Shown piece after piece: positions 52,981-63,084 of a stretch of 64,000 nt of DNA. Source of the stretch: Rothia nasimurium (lineage in GTDB: Bacteria; Actinomycetota; Actinomycetes; Actinomycetales; Micrococcaceae); NCBI RefSeq assembly GCF_014217215.1, contig NZ_CP056080.1:1364001-1428000 (forward strand). The letters run 5' to 3'. Position 1 is the stretch's first letter, and every line of letters begins with the position of its first letter. The translations under genes were made by a program, and so were the position numbers. The notes beneath the pieces are model-generated. The model ran no database searches, was not told where the DNA came from, and saw nothing but the letters and a program-made list of their open reading frames with translations.

Positions 52981-53115
52981 GATGTTTATGGTTCCTATGA
53001 TGTTGCAGGGCCCGGTTCCGGGATAGGGGGGGGATATTTCGGAGCCAGGGATTCTTCGATTTTCTTCTAGGCCCTGAGCACTAACACTATTCGGCGATTG
53101 CTTATTTCGGCGAAA

Positions 53116-53213
53116 TCTGGCTCGCAGCGAAGCTGCTGGCTCGGGGCTGGCGTGAATCGCCCAGTGAGCGCTAGCGAATCGGGCTAGAGGGTCGGCAGCG
53201 AGCGCGAGCCAGA
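53116..53213. repeat. structured dispersed repeat, copy 1
   Basis: Outer arms TCTGGCTCGC (53116-53125) and GCGAGCCAGA (53204-53213) are perfectly complementary. Inside are a CAGC-GAA-GCTG hairpin and an inner GCCC/GGGC stem. The core GCTGCTGGCTCGGGGCTGGC plus GTGAATCG, and GAGGGTCGGCAGCGAGCG, are shared with copy 2 at 56813-56919. Stem positions that differ between copies change in pairs. Confidence 0.85.
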
Positions 53214-53247
53214 AAGAGCCACAGTGTTGGAAGGTGATATGTGAAAA

Positions 53248-53277
53248 CCCGCCCGCCCCGAAGGGGGGGCGGGCGGG
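53248..53277 (-). terminator. GC-rich terminator hairpin
   Basis: CCCGCCCGCCCC (53248-53259) pairs with GGGGCGGGCGGG (53266-53277); on the minus strand GGG is followed by TTTTCAC. It would end transcripts coming from the truncated SRPBCC region. The rest of 53278-53494 shows nothing I can support. Confidence 0.65.
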
Positions 53278-53494
53278 CTGGTGAGGATACAAGACCGAAG
53301 CCAGGCTTTGATCTTGTGGTTCCTACGGCGGTTCGATTCAAAACCAAATCTCCGCTCCTGAATCACCAATAACAAGTCTACGCCTGTCAGTCAGGTTAAA
53401 GTTCATTCTTCAACCATAATAGGCAACTATGCTCCCTATATGACGAAAAACTTTCCCGCAGGCAACCGGGGGCGGCGGGCGTCCTAACGCTCCG

Positions 53495-53689
53495 CTACCG
53501 CCTTGAGACAACCCATGCCATCTTTGCGCCGATGCCGCGTTCGGCACCGGAGTAGGTCTGCTGCATAGCGGGGTCGGGCTCCTGCCAGGGTGACCAGCTC
53601 TCCCAGGCGTGTAGATCCTCAATCAGGGCGCGAACCTGATCAACGGGGGCATCAATAACGGTGGAGCGAGTGAGTAAAGTATGTGCCAT
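53495..53689 (-). pseudogene. SRPBCC (polyketide cyclase-like) protein, 5' fragment
   Basis: From ATG 53689, MAHTLLTRSTVIDAPVDQVR continues with ALIEDLHAWESWSPWQEPDP and AMQQTYSGAERGIGAKMAW, then VVSRR and a stop. This is the N-terminal 60 residues of a START-like SRPBCC domain, which is normally about 150 residues; the GxGAxxxW strand is reached but the remaining strands and C-terminal helix are missing. No continuation is found downstream in any frame. The break falls at the right edge of the AT-rich accessory stretch, so the gene was probably cut when the island formed. Confidence 0.7.
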
Positions 53690-53714
53690 GTCAACCAGTC
53701 TACCCAGACGAAGA

Positions 53715-53746
53715 CCCCGCCACTTCATCGGAATGAAGCAGCGGGG
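53715..53746 (-). terminator. terminator downstream of pyk
   Basis: CCCCGC-CA-CTTCAT and ATGAAG-CA-GCGGGG pair around a CGGA loop; the minus-strand tail is TCTTCGTCT. Confidence 0.6.
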
Positions 53747-53779
53747 CCTTCATATCAGCTCCAAGGAGCGGACTAACCC

Positions 53780-55252
53780 TTAGTCAGTGTAGGGGCCGAC
53801 CTGCTCGCGAGCCTCGGGGAGCACAGCACCGGCGTCATCGAGGTCACCAACGCGGTGAACCTTGACGGTATTGGTGGAGCCTGCAACACCGGGAGGTGAA
53901 CCGGCAGCCATGACGATCATGTCGTTAGCCTGAGCCAGACCGTTAGCCAGCATGTAGCGGTCGACCACGGCGGTCATCTCGTCGGTGTCCTTAGCTGCGG
54001 GTGACACAGCTGCCTCAACGCCCCACAGCAGGGAGAGGAAGGCACGTACGGACGGCTCGGGGGTCAGGGCAAGCACAGGCTTGGCCGGACGCAGACGGGC
54101 AAGACGGCGGGCAGTGTCACCGGACTGGGTGAAGGCTGCAATGTACTTGACGTCTTCCAGCTGGTTGGAGATGTTGACCGCTGCGCGGGTGATAGCGCCA
54201 CCGCGGGTCTTAGGTGAGGTGCCCAGTTCGGGAACGCGGAAGAGGCCGCGCTCTTCGGTGGACTTGATGATGCGAGCCATGGTCTGGATGGTAATGATGG
54301 GGTACTTACCCACTGAGGTTTCACCGGAGAGCATGACAGCGTCGGCACCGTCGAGGATAGCGTTAGCGCAGTCAGATGCCTCTGCACGGGTGGGAGTGGG
54401 GTTCTGGATCATGGTTTCCAGCACCTGGGTTGCCACGATAACGGGCTTTGCCCAGCGGCGGGCCAGTTCGATGGCGCGCTTCTGTACCAGGGGAACCTCT
54501 TCGAGGGGGAACTCCACGCCCAGGTCGCCACGGGCAACCATGATGCCGTCGAACTTGTCGACGATATCCTGCAGGTTTTCAACCGCTTGGGGCTTTTCAA
54601 TCTTGGCGATGACGGCGATCTTACGGCCCTCTTCTTCCATGATTTCGTGAACGCGCTGGATGTCGTCGCCTGAGCGGACGAAGGAGAGAGCGATGATGTC
54701 CACGCCCAGGTTCAGGGCGAAACGCAGGTCGCGCTCGTCCTTCTCGGTGAGGGCGGGGATGGAAACAGCAACGCCGGGCAGGTTGATGCCCTTGTTGTTG
54801 GAGATGGGGCCACCAACGACAACGCGGGTGGTCACGGTGGTCTCGTCAACCTCGATAGCTTCGAGGCGGATCTTACCGTCATCAATCAGCAGGGTATCGC
54901 CGGGCTTGACGTCGCCGGGCAGACCCTTGAAGGTGGTGCCGCAGATTTCCTTGGTACCTTCAACATCTTCGATGGTGATCTTGAAGGTGTCGCCGGGTTC
55001 GAGAACCTCAGCGCCGTTCTTGAAGGTTTCGAGGCGAATCTTGGGGCCCTGAAGGTCGGCGAGAATCGCGACGTTGTGACCAAGCTTTTCGGCCTGCTCG
55101 CGGATGGTTGCGTATGAGTTAGTGTGAACCTCGTGGTCACCGTGGCTCATGTTCAGGCGGGCAACGTTCATGCCCGCTTCGATAGCCGCTGCAATTTTCT
55201 CGGGTGCAGAAATTGCGGGGCCAATAGTACAAACAATCTTTGCGCGTCTCAT
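53780..55252 (-). CDS. pyk: pyruvate kinase
   Basis: A 490-residue pyruvate kinase, the last glycolytic step (phosphoenolpyruvate plus ADP to pyruvate plus ATP). Landmarks: RRAKIVCTIGPA at the N terminus, MNVARLNMSHGDHEVH near residue 28, the catalytic Lys region IAKIEKPQAVENL near residue 216, the PEP/Mg site DGIMVARGDLGVEFPLEEVP near residue 238, and MLSGETSVGKYP near residue 310. The C-terminal allosteric domain is complete. The ATG at 55252 follows AAGG; a TTG one codon earlier is the alternative. Its promoter shares a fixed-spacing element with gapA. Confidence 0.96.
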   Translation of the reverse strand: MRRAKIVCTIGPAISAPEKIAAAIEAGMNVARLNMSHGDHEVHTNSYATIREQAEKLGHNVAILADLQGPKIRLETFKNGAEVLEPGDTFKITIEDVEGTKEICGTTFKGLPGDVKPGDTLLIDDGKIRLEAIEVDETTVTTRVVVGGPISNNKGINLPGVAVSIPALTEKDERDLRFALNLGVDIIALSFVRSGDDIQRVHEIMEEEGRKIAVIAKIEKPQAVENLQDIVDKFDGIMVARGDLGVEFPLEEVPLVQKRAIELARRWAKPVIVATQVLETMIQNPTPTRAEASDCANAILDGADAVMLSGETSVGKYPIITIQTMARIIKSTEERGLFRVPELGTSPKTRGGAITRAAVNISNQLEDVKYIAAFTQSGDTARRLARLRPAKPVLALTPEPSVRAFLSLLWGVEAAVSPAAKDTDEMTAVVDRYMLANGLAQANDMIVMAAGSPPGVAGSTNTVKVHRVGDLDDAGAVLPEAREQVGPYTD

Positions 55253-55284
55253 CAATCAACCTTAGGTTTGTAGGGGTCTGAGAA

Positions 55285-55306
55285 CCTTTGGTGTGGTTTC
55301 TGTCGG
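55285..55306. promoter_or_regulatory. gapA-like sequence in the pyk leader
   Basis: TTTGGTGTGGTTTCTGTCGG is almost identical to TTTTGGTGTGTTTCTGTCGG at 392-411 before gapA, one inserted G apart. In pyk it lies inside the leader, in the same orientation. Likely part of the same regulatory signal. Confidence 0.45.
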
Positions 55307-55378
55307 TAGCGGATTGACCACCGCCAACAACCAACATATTCACAGATAGTCAGCATGAAACCAACATGTCTACACCTC

Positions 55379-55407
55379 ATTATACGTTGTTTCGTGAGGT
55401 TTTGGTG
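55379..55407 (-). promoter_or_regulatory. pyk promoter with CACCAA element at the -35 position
   Basis: On the minus strand a consensus TATAAT (55384-55379) lies exactly 17 bases from CACCAA (55407-55402); the wider CACCAAAACCTCAC matches the gapA promoter. An inverted further copy, CACCAAAACACACATAAACA, is at 55450-55469 on the plus strand, facing the flavodoxin genes. This gives a pyk leader of about 120 bases. The remainder of 55256-55591 shows nothing else. Confidence 0.6.
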
Positions 55408-55591
55408 GAGGCATCGGGCACTTTCTGTGTAAATATTCGACATAAACCCCACCAAAACACACATAAACAGTCACAAACAAACAAAATCCGTTATCTAGTT
55501 TGTCAGCTTTGAGAGCACACGCCCCGGGCGCGTATCCTGAATGCAGAACACAAAGCTAGCTGCCCACCCGCAAACCGACGAAAGAGTGCCC

Positions 55592-56182
55592 ATGCCTACC
55601 CCGAACGTCCTCATCCTTTTCGGCTCCACCTACGGCCATACCGAACGCTACGCCCACTGGATCGCAGAAGACCTGCGCGCCCACGCGTCCGCACCGCAGG
55701 TGACCCTCTCCGCCGTCGCCGAAGCCACCGACGAAATGATTGAAGCGGCCGACGTACTCATCGTCGGCGCCAGCTACCTGGGCGGCTTCCTCACCGGCGC
55801 CCCCACCCTGCGCAAGCGCCGCGAAGCCATGCTCTCAGTGCCCAACCGCGTCTTCTACACCGTCTCCTTCAACGGCACCGAAGTTTACCCCCGCTCCTAC
55901 CTCGATGAGCGCGTCATGAAGAGCTACAAGGCGGATGTTGCCGGCGACCGCCCCGCCTTCCACTTCCGTGGGGGCCTCAAGATGGATGAAATGTCCAAGC
56001 TGCACAAGACCGCCCTCACCGGCGTCAAGACCGCCTACAAGCTCAAGCCCAAGCAGAACGAGTACGACAAGCAGCTCATCGAAGCCTTCGAAAACGGCGG
56101 CGCCGACCATACCAACCGCGAATGGACCAAGCCCCTGGTCGCCGAGGTTGAAACCTACCTGACCGAAATCGCCGCCTCCTAG
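55592..56182 (+). CDS. flavodoxin-domain protein (HemG-like fold), copy 1
   Basis: A 196-residue flavodoxin-fold protein. The FMN phosphate loop is ILFGSTYGHTERYAHWIAEDL near residue 8; other shared blocks are VLIVGASYLGGFLTGAP and RVFYTVSFNGTEVYP. It resembles the flavodoxin_5 group that includes menaquinone-dependent protoporphyrinogen dehydrogenase, but no haem gene is nearby, so a general redox role is all I claim. ATG at 55592 with GAAAGAG upstream. A paralogue follows two bases after its stop. Confidence 0.78.
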   Translation: MPTPNVLILFGSTYGHTERYAHWIAEDLRAHASAPQVTLSAVAEATDEMIEAADVLIVGASYLGGFLTGAPTLRKRREAMLSVPNRVFYTVSFNGTEVYPRSYLDERVMKSYKADVAGDRPAFHFRGGLKMDEMSKLHKTALTGVKTAYKLKPKQNEYDKQLIEAFENGGADHTNREWTKPLVAEVETYLTEIAAS

Positions 56183-56184
56183 CG

Positions 56185-56742
56185 ATGAAAACACTACTGA
56201 TTGCCTACGGTAGCCAGTACGGCTACACCGAGCAGTACGCCCGCTGGATCAGCCAGCAGCTAGAGGGGCGCTTTACCACCCAGCTACTCCCCCTAGACCA
56301 GCTAACCGAACGCGCCGTAGCCGACGCGGACGTCCTGGTGGCGGGCCTGAGCGACTACGGCGGGTTCCTCACCGGCGCCCAGGAGCTCAAAAAGTATGAG
56401 CAGGAACTGAGGGTCAAGCCCTTTGCCCTCTTCACTGTCTCGTTCAGTGGCCTGGCGGGGGCGAGCCAGCAGAAGCTCGATGCCCTGCTGGCCAAGAACC
56501 TGGGTGAGACCCTGGTTCAGGACGCCCTCGGCACCTTTCACCTGCGCGGCGGCCTCGACCACACCCGACTTTCTTTCAAGCACAAAACCGTGATGGTGGG
56601 CATCCGCTCAGCTATCGCCGCCCTGCCCAAGAAAACTGAAGCTAACCAGCAGATGCTTGACAGCTTCACCCGCAAAACCGTTGACTACTCCAGTCAAGAG
56701 CAGGTTGAACCGCTGGTCGAGGCAGTAGCCGCCCTAGCCTAA
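56185..56742 (+). CDS. flavodoxin-domain protein (HemG-like fold), copy 2
   Basis: A 185-residue paralogue of the preceding gene. Equivalent blocks are IAYGSQYGYTEQYARWISQQL, VLVAGLSDYGGFLTGAQ, FALFTVSFSGLAG and LGTFHLRGGLD. The spacing of two bases indicates one operon and coupled translation. The two differ enough in the middle (loss of the VYPRSYLDERVMKSY segment) to suggest different partners or a working heterodimer. The plus-strand end faces gltD and is followed by copy 2 of the structured repeat. Confidence 0.78.
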   Translation: MKTLLIAYGSQYGYTEQYARWISQQLEGRFTTQLLPLDQLTERAVADADVLVAGLSDYGGFLTGAQELKKYEQELRVKPFALFTVSFSGLAGASQQKLDALLAKNLGETLVQDALGTFHLRGGLDHTRLSFKHKTVMVGIRSAIAALPKKTEANQQMLDSFTRKTVDYSSQEQVEPLVEAVAALA

Positions 56743-56812
56743 GGAAAGACCAAGGCGCCCACAGAAAACCGGCCCCGCCCGGTGTTTTGATGGTGCTTCG
56801 TTGCCAAAGGTA

Positions 56813-56919
56813 GGTAGGCAGACTCACAGCGAAGCTGCTGGCTCGGGGCTGGCGTGAATCGTCTTGTGAGCGAAGCGAACCAGACGAGAGGGTCGGCAGC
56901 GAGCGTGAGTCTGTCTACC
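56813..56919. repeat. structured dispersed repeat, copy 2
   Basis: Outer arms GGTAGGCAGACTCAC (56813-56827) and GTGAGTCTGTCTACC (56905-56919) pair with one G-T wobble. It shares its core with copy 1 (53116-53213), while the stem bases change in compensating pairs. It lies between the convergent ends of the flavodoxin operon and gltD and may serve there as a terminator for either. Confidence 0.85.
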
Positions 56920-56927
56920 GTCCGTCC

Positions 56928-58391
56928 TTAGAGCGCCAAATCGATAGCCCGGTCGCTGGGGGCGACAGGGGCCGGCAGCAGGGTGGAGCCGGTCAGGTGC
57001 TTTTCGACGGCTGCGGCGCAGGCGCGTCCTTCGGCGATAGCCCACACGACTAGGGACTGGCCGCGTCCGGCGTCGCCGCAGGAGAAGACGCCGGGGACGT
57101 TGGTCATGTAGTTCTCGTCGCGGGCCACGTTGGTGCGGCGGTCGAGTTCGGCGCCGGCCTGGGTGGTGATGGCGTCGTTTTCCTGGCCGGTGAAGCCCAG
57201 GGCCAGGAAGACCAGGTCTGCGGGGATGACATGTTCGGTGCCTGCCTTGGGCACGCGGCGGCCGTCGGGTAGGTATTCGGTTTCTGCAACCTTGAGGCCG
57301 GTGAGTTTACCGTTTTCACCCACAAATTCGACGGTTGAGGCCAGGTACTTGCGTTCGCCGCCTTCTTCGTGGGATGAGGAGACTTCGAAGACCTTGGGGA
57401 ACATGGGCCAGGGCTCGTGGTCGGCACGGTCTGCCGGGGGCTGGGCGCCGATGGCCAGGGTGGTGATGGAGGCAGCTCCCTGGCGGACGGCGGTGCCGAT
57501 GCAGTCTGAGCCGGTGTCGCCGCCACCGAGTACGATCACGTGCTTACCCGCTGCGTCGATGGTGGGGGCGGCGAGGTCGCCTGCTACCACGCGGTTGGCT
57601 TCGGTCAGGTAGGGCATAGCGTAGTGGACGCCGTCTAGGTCGGCCCCGGGGATGGGCAGGGCGCGGGGGGCGGTGGCACCTGTGGCAACGATGACGGCGT
57701 CGTAGCGGCGCTTGAGGTCGTCCCAGGTGATGTCCTTGCCGATTTCAACACCGGTGCGGAAGCGGGTGCCTTCTGCCTTCATGACCTCGATACGGCGGTC
57801 AACGATATCTTTTTCTAGCTTGAAGTCGGGGATGCCGTAGCGCAGCAGGCCGCCTACCTTGTCGTCGCGTTCGAAGACAGCAACGGTGAAGCCTGCCTGG
57901 GTGAGCTGCTGGGCTGCGGCTAGGCCTGCGGGGCCTGAACCGACCACAGCCACGGTCTTATCGAGCATACGGTCGGGCATAATCGGCTCGATGTAGCCGC
58001 CCTCGAAAGCCTGCTCGGCAATCGAGTACTCGATCTGTTTGATGGTCACCGCGGGCTGGTTGATGCCCAGCACGCAGGAGGTTTCGCAGGGAGCCGGGCA
58101 CACGCGTCCGGTGAACTCGGGGAAGTTGTTGGTCGCGTGCAGGCGTTCTACAGCCTTTTCGGTTTGTTCCCGCCAGGTCAGGTCGTTCCATTCGGGAATC
58201 AGGTTGCCCAGGGGGCAGCCGACGTGGCAGAAGGGAACGCCGCAGTCCATGCAGCGGGAGGCCTGGGTCTTGAGAACCGCTGAGTTCTGGGCGACCTGCA
58301 CCTCGTTCCAGTCAAGGATGCGCACGGGGACGGGGCGCTTGGGTCGGTCTTGACGGGTGGTTACTTTCAGAAAACCGCGGGGATCAGCCAC
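56928..58391 (-). CDS. gltD: glutamate synthase (NADPH) small subunit
   Basis: A 487-residue GltD that passes electrons from NADPH to the large subunit. The N-terminal iron-sulfur region has the cysteine sets [18 protein letters not shown] (near residue 42) and [12 protein letters not shown] (near residue 97); the FAD site is [17 protein letters not shown] near residue 149 and the NADPH site [21 protein letters not shown] near residue 285. The length is typical. The GTG start at 58391 overlaps the gltB end by eight bases, so the two subunits are co-translated. Confidence 0.96.
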   Translation of the reverse strand: MADPRGFLKVTTRQDRPKRPVPVRILDWNEVQVAQNSAVLKTQASRCMDCGVPFCHVGCPLGNLIPEWNDLTWREQTEKAVERLHATNNFPEFTGRVCPAPCETSCVLGINQPAVTIKQIEYSIAEQAFEGGYIEPIMPDRMLDKTVAVVGSGPAGLAAAQQLTQAGFTVAVFERDDKVGGLLRYGIPDFKLEKDIVDRRIEVMKAEGTRFRTGVEIGKDITWDDLKRRYDAVIVATGATAPRALPIPGADLDGVHYAMPYLTEANRVVAGDLAAPTIDAAGKHVIVLGGGDTGSDCIGTAVRQGAASITTLAIGAQPPADRADHEPWPMFPKVFEVSSSHEEGGERKYLASTVEFVGENGKLTGLKVAETEYLPDGRRVPKAGTEHVIPADLVFLALGFTGQENDAITTQAGAELDRRTNVARDENYMTNVPGVFSCGDAGRGQSLVVWAIAEGRACAAAVEKHLTGSTLLPAPVAPSDRAIDLAL

Positions 58392-61300
58392 GAGCGGTCA
58401 CCTCCAAAATCTTGTTCCAAACCTGCATGGATTCGGTGTCTTCGCCGGCGGCTTCGGCCTCGGCACGGATAGCTTGTACGGCGGCGAAGTCGCGCGGGAG
58501 TACCTTGGTGATACGGGCGTAGGTGCCCTCCAGGTCTTCCAGCAGGGCGGACGCCAGGGTTGAGCCGGTCTCGGTACGGTGGCGGGTCAGCAGCTGGGCA
58601 ACCTCGGCGCGGTCGTCCTCGGTTAGTTCCAGGAAGCCGAGTTCGCCGGATTCGCGGGACTGCTTGTTGACCTTGGCCATATCGAGGTCGAGCACGTAGG
58701 CGGTACCGCCGCTCATGCCCGCACCGAAGTTACGGCCGGTTGAGCCCAGAATCAGGGCCTTACCACCGGTCATGTATTCGCAGCCGTGATCGCCGATGCC
58801 TTCAACAACCGCAGTGGCACCGGAGTTACGTACCAGGAAGCGCTCACCGACGATACCGCGGATGAACATTTCACCGCTGGTGGCGCCGTAGCCGATGACG
58901 TTACCGGCTACCACGTTCTCTTCGGCAACCAGGGGGGCTGCGGCGTCCGGAGCCACGATAATGCGGCCGCCGGAGAGACCCTTGCCCACGTAGTCGTTGG
59001 AGTCGCCGGTCAGGCGGATGGTGATGCCCTGCGGCAGGAAGGCACCCAGGGACTGGCCCGCGTGGCCGGTGAGGTTGAGGGTAATGGAGTCGTGGTCCAG
59101 CACCTCAATACCGAAGGTTTTGGTGACGGTGTGGCCCAGCATGGTGCCCACGGAGCGGTCGGTGTTGACCACCGGTGAGTCGATAGCAACCGGGGTGCGG
59201 TCGCTCAGGGTTGCCTGGGCGGCTGCGATGAAGGTGTTGTCGATGTGCGCCTCGAGTTCGTGGTCCTGGTCCTTGAGGTGGCGGATGCCCTGGCCCTCGT
59301 ATTCGACGGCGGTGGAGGTGAGCACCTTGGTCAGGTCGAGCCCGTCGGCCTTCCAGTGATCGATGGCCTGGGACATGTCGAGCACCTCGGCGTGGCCGAT
59401 AGCTTCGTCCAGGGTGCGGAAGCCCAGCTGAGCCAGGTATTCGCGTACCTCTTCAGCGATGAACTCAAAGAAGTTGACCACGTGGTCTGCCTGGCCGGTG
59501 AAGCGGGCGCGCAGGTCGGGGTTCTGGGTAGCGACGCCCACGGGGCAGGTGTCCAGGTGGCACTTGCGCATCATGATGCAGCCTTCGACGACCAGGGGTG
59601 CGGTGGCGAAGCCGTATTCTTCGGCGCCCAGCAGGGCGGCGATGATGACGTCGCGGCCGGTCTTGAGCTGGCCGTCCGCCTGTACAACTACGCGGTCGCG
59701 CAGGCCGTTGATCATGAGGGTCTGTTGGGCTTCAGCCAGGCCGAGCTCCCAGGGGGCACCTGCGTGCTTGAGGGAGTTGAGCGGGGCTGCACCGGTGCCA
59801 CCGTCGTGGCCCGAGATGAGCACGACGTCCGCCTTAGCCTTGGTGACGCCTGCGGCCACGGTGCCGATACCGATTTCAGACACCAGCTTGACGTGGACGC
59901 GGGCGGACGGGTTAGCCCGCTTGCAGTCGTAGATGAGCTGGGCGAGGTCCTCGATGGAGTAGATATCGTGGTGGGGCGGGGGCGAAATCAGGGAGACGCC
60001 GGGGGTGGAGTGGCGGGTCTTGGCTACCCAGGGGTAGACCTTGGCAGCCATGAGCTGGCCGCCCTCACCGGGCTTAGCACCCTGGGCCATCTTGATCTGG
60101 ATGTCATCGGCGTTGGTCAGGTAGAGGGAGGTGACACCGAAGCGACCGGAGGCTACCTGCTTGATGGCGGAGCGACGTTCGGGGTCGAGCAGACGGTCAA
60201 CGTCCTCACCGCCCTCACCGGTGTTGGACTTAGCACCCAGACGGTTCATAGCGATTGCCAGGGTCTCGTGGGCTTCCTTGGAGATGGAGCCGTAGCTCAT
60301 AGCACCGGTGGAGAAACGCTTGACAATCTCACTGACGGGCTCAACCTCGTCGATGGAGATGGGGGTGCGGTCTTCGGTGAAGGTGAAGAGGCCGCGCAGG
60401 GTCATCAAATCCTTGGCCTGGTCATCAACCAGCTTGGTGTAGGACTTGAAGATGTCGTAGCGACGGGTCTTGGTCGAGTGCTGCAGACGGAAGATGGTCT
60501 GGGGGTTGAAGAGGTGGGGCGGGCCCTCGCGGCGCCAGTCGTACTCGCCGCCGGTTTCCAGGGCGCGGTGGGGCACGGAGACGCCGTCGTCGGGGTAGGC
60601 GTCGTGGTGGCGCTTGCGGGTTTCAGCTTCGATGACGTCCAGGCCCACGCCGTCCATCTGGGAGTGGGTGCCCGTGAAGAACTGGTCAACGACCTGCTGG
60701 GAGAGGCCCAGAGCCTCGAAGGTCTGCGCACCGCAGTAGGAGGAGACGGTTGAGATACCCATCTTGGACATAATCTTCTGCAGGCCCTTACCCAGAGCCT
60801 TAATCAGATTGTAGACCGCTTCGGACTCGGTCACACCGGTGATTTCGCCCTGGGCTACCAGCTCTTCTACTGATTCCATGGCCAGGTAGGGGTTGACTGC
60901 CGAGGCGCCGTAGCCAATCAGGGTGGCAACGTGGTGCACCTCGCGCACATCGCCCGCTTCAACGATCAGGGCGACCTTAGTTCGGGTGGCTGAGCGCAGC
61001 AGGTGGTGGTGGACGGCGCTGGTCAGCAGCAGGGACGGGATGGGTGCCCAGGCGCCGTTAGAGTTACGGTCTGAAAGAATCAGGAACTGCACGCCGCGTT
61101 CAACCGCGGCAGAAACCTTTTCACAGATTTCAGCGATACGGGCGCGCAGGGCTTCTTCTCCCCCGTGAGCCGGGTAGAGGCCGCTGACCTTGAGAGCGGC
61201 AGGCATGCCGTCCTCGTCTTCGATATGGGCAATCTTATCGAGCTCGTCGTTATTGATAACCGGGAAGTTAAGCCCCACGTGCTGTACCTTGACCCGGCCG

Positions 61301-63084
61301 TTGCGCAGCAGGTTGCCATCGGCACCGATAGAGGTCTTGAGGCTGGTCACCAGCTCTTCACGGATGGAGTCCAGCGGCGGGTTGGTCACCTGGGCAAAGG
61401 ACTGCACGAAGTAGTCAAAGAGCAGGCGGTGGCGGGTGGACAGCACCGCAATGGGGGTGTCAGTGCCCATGGCGTAGATGGGCTCAGCGCCGGTCTTTGC
61501 CATCGGGGCGAGAATCTTACGCAGCTCTTCTTCGGTGTAGCCGAAGGTCTGCTGACGCTTGAGAATCGACTTGCGGGAGGCACGGATGTGTTCGCGCTCG
61601 GGCAGGTCAGCCAGGTCAACGATGTTCTCATCGGCCCACTGCTTCCAGGGCTGCTCGGCGGCAACCGCTGCCTTGACCTCTTCGTCGGGCACCAGGCGTC
61701 CTGCCTTGGTATCTACGAAGAACATCTTGCCGGGCGAAACGCGGCCCTTCTCAATGATCTTCTCTTCGGGCATGTCGACCACGCCGACCTCAGAGGCCAG
61801 AATGACCAGGCCCTCGTCGGTGACCCAGTAGCGGCCGGGGCGCAGACCGTTGCGGTCCAGGACGGAGCCGACGTTGTCGCCGTCCGTAAAAGCAATGGCG
61901 GCGGGGCCGTCCCAGGGCTCCATGAGGGAGGAGTGGTAGCGGTAGAAGGCGCGGCGGTCCTCGTCCATGGTTTCGTGGTTTTCCCAGGCCTCGGGAACCA
62001 TCATCATCAGCACCTGAGCAGCCGAACGGCCCGAGAGCATCAGCAGTTCTGCAACTTCATCGAAGCTCTGGGAGTCAGAGGCACCCACCGAGCAAATCGG
62101 GAAGAGCTCTTCGGGGTTACGGCCCAGAACCGGGGACTTGAGCTGGGACTGGCGAGCGCGCATCCAGTTGCGGTTGCCCTTGACCGTGTTGATTTCGCCG
62201 TTGTGGGCGATAGTGCGGAAGGGCTGGGCCAGGGGCCAGGAGGGGAAGGTGTTGGTCGAGAAACGCGAGTGGACGATCGCCAGCTTGGTGGCAAAACGCG
62301 GGTCGGAGAGATCCGGGTAGAAGGGTTCAAGCTGCGCGGTGGTCAGCATGCCCTTGTAGACGATGGTGCGCGATGAGAAGGACGGGAAGTAGACACCGAG
62401 CTTGTGCTGGGCCCGCTTGCGCACACGGAAGGCCTTCTGGTCGAGCTGGCGGCGCTCTGAATCTTCGTCCAGGTTGATGACGGGGATGTGCCCGGTGAAG
62501 GGGGCGTTGACGGCGTCCAGGTCTTCGCCGGATGCCTCTGCGATGAACATCTGTACGAAGTAGGGCATGACCTCGCGGGCAGCCTTACCGACGATATCTA
62601 CCTTGACCGGAACCTCGCGCCAGCCGAGCACGCGCAGGCCCTCGCGCTGGGCAATGTGGGTCAGGCCCTCTTTGAGCTCTTCGGCGTTTTCACCGCCGGT
62701 GGGCAGGTAGGCGGTACCCACGGCGTACTTACCGAGTTCGGGCAGCTCAAAGTCCACGACCTCGCGCAGGAAGGCATCGGGAATCTGCAGCAGAATACCG
62801 GCGCCGTCGCCGGTGCCCTCGTCCGCGCCCACAGCACCGCGGTGCTCCAGGCGGCGCAGGGCTGTCAGTGCGTGATCGACGATGTCGTGGCCGGGGGTGC
62901 CGCGCAGGGTAGCAATCATCGCCAGACCGCAGGCGTCCTTTTCATTCTCAGGGCTGTAAAGCCCGGTAGCCTCGGGAATGGAGGCAAAAGTGGTGAAGGG
63001 TGAAGGGGCGTGCCCGAGGGTGTGGGGGTCCTGGGTGAAGGTCTTATCGGCGTGGACTGCACTGCCGAGCGTGGTGTGACTCAT
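58384..63084 (-). CDS. gltB: glutamate synthase (NADPH) large subunit
   Basis: A 1566-residue GltB, converting glutamine plus 2-oxoglutarate to two glutamates. A 51-residue propeptide precedes the nucleophile Cys52 ([14 protein letters not shown]), which must be exposed by processing; the class II amidotransferase domain follows ([20 protein letters not shown]). The central and FMN-synthase domains span about residues 450-1250 ([59 protein letters not shown]), with the 3Fe-4S cysteines in [19 protein letters not shown]. The C-terminal beta-helix contains repeated Gly motifs ([13 protein letters not shown]). ATG at 63084 with AGGAACG. Confidence 0.97.
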   Translation of the reverse strand: MSHTTLGSAVHADKTFTQDPHTLGHAPSPFTTFASIPEATGLYSPENEKDACGLAMIATLRGTPGHDIVDHALTALRRLEHRGAVGADEGTGDGAGILLQIPDAFLREVVDFELPELGKYAVGTAYLPTGGENAEELKEGLTHIAQREGLRVLGWREVPVKVDIVGKAAREVMPYFVQMFIAEASGEDLDAVNAPFTGHIPVINLDEDSERRQLDQKAFRVRKRAQHKLGVYFPSFSSRTIVYKGMLTTAQLEPFYPDLSDPRFATKLAIVHSRFSTNTFPSWPLAQPFRTIAHNGEINTVKGNRNWMRARQSQLKSPVLGRNPEELFPICSVGASDSQSFDEVAELLMLSGRSAAQVLMMMVPEAWENHETMDEDRRAFYRYHSSLMEPWDGPAAIAFTDGDNVGSVLDRNGLRPGRYWVTDEGLVILASEVGVVDMPEEKIIEKGRVSPGKMFFVDTKAGRLVPDEEVKAAVAAEQPWKQWADENIVDLADLPEREHIRASRKSILKRQQTFGYTEEELRKILAPMAKTGAEPIYAMGTDTPIAVLSTRHRLLFDYFVQSFAQVTNPPLDSIREELVTSLKTSIGADGNLLRNGRVKVQHVGLNFPVINNDELDKIAHIEDEDGMPAALKVSGLYPAHGGEEALRARIAEICEKVSAAVERGVQFLILSDRNSNGAWAPIPSLLLTSAVHHHLLRSATRTKVALIVEAGDVREVHHVATLIGYGASAVNPYLAMESVEELVAQGEITGVTESEAVYNLIKALGKGLQKIMSKMGISTVSSYCGAQTFEALGLSQQVVDQFFTGTHSQMDGVGLDVIEAETRKRHHDAYPDDGVSVPHRALETGGEYDWRREGPPHLFNPQTIFRLQHSTKTRRYDIFKSYTKLVDDQAKDLMTLRGLFTFTEDRTPISIDEVEPVSEIVKRFSTGAMSYGSISKEAHETLAIAMNRLGAKSNTGEGGEDVDRLLDPERRSAIKQVASGRFGVTSLYLTNADDIQIKMAQGAKPGEGGQLMAAKVYPWVAKTRHSTPGVSLISPPPHHDIYSIEDLAQLIYDCKRANPSARVHVKLVSEIGIGTVAAGVTKAKADVVLISGHDGGTGAAPLNSLKHAGAPWELGLAEAQQTLMINGLRDRVVVQADGQLKTGRDVIIAALLGAEEYGFATAPLVVEGCIMMRKCHLDTCPVGVATQNPDLRARFTGQADHVVNFFEFIAEEVREYLAQLGFRTLDEAIGHAEVLDMSQAIDHWKADGLDLTKVLTSTAVEYEGQGIRHLKDQDHELEAHIDNTFIAAAQATLSDRTPVAIDSPVVNTDRSVGTMLGHTVTKTFGIEVLDHDSITLNLTGHAGQSLGAFLPQGITIRLTGDSNDYVGKGLSGGRIIVAPDAAAPLVAEENVVAGNVIGYGATSGEMFIRGIVGERFLVRNSGATAVVEGIGDHGCEYMTGGKALILGSTGRNFGAGMSGGTAYVLDLDMAKVNKQSRESGELGFLELTEDDRAEVAQLLTRHRTETGSTLASALLEDLEGTYARITKVLPRDFAAVQAIRAEAEAAGEDTESMQVWNKILEVTARG

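Noticed and set aside
53310..53370. A tRNA- or tmRNA-like end (GGTTCGATTC ... CACCA)
   Set aside because: The T-stem and acceptor stem do not pair at the needed distances on either strand.
53184..53375. ORFs across the structured repeat reading ASPEPAASLRA
   Set aside because: They arise inside both repeat copies in non-coding context and carry no ribosome site.
44254..53500. tRNA-Leu as an integration site with a direct repeat at the far end
   Set aside because: I found no copy of the tRNA 3' end at the right of the island and no integrase; the idea stays open but unsupported.
59245..60753. A 502-codon plus-strand ORF
   Set aside because: It is antisense to gltB, which is certain by its motifs; the long frame follows from high GC and codon bias.
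61165..62376. A 403-codon plus-strand ORF
   Set aside because: Also an antisense shadow of gltB without a recognisable domain.
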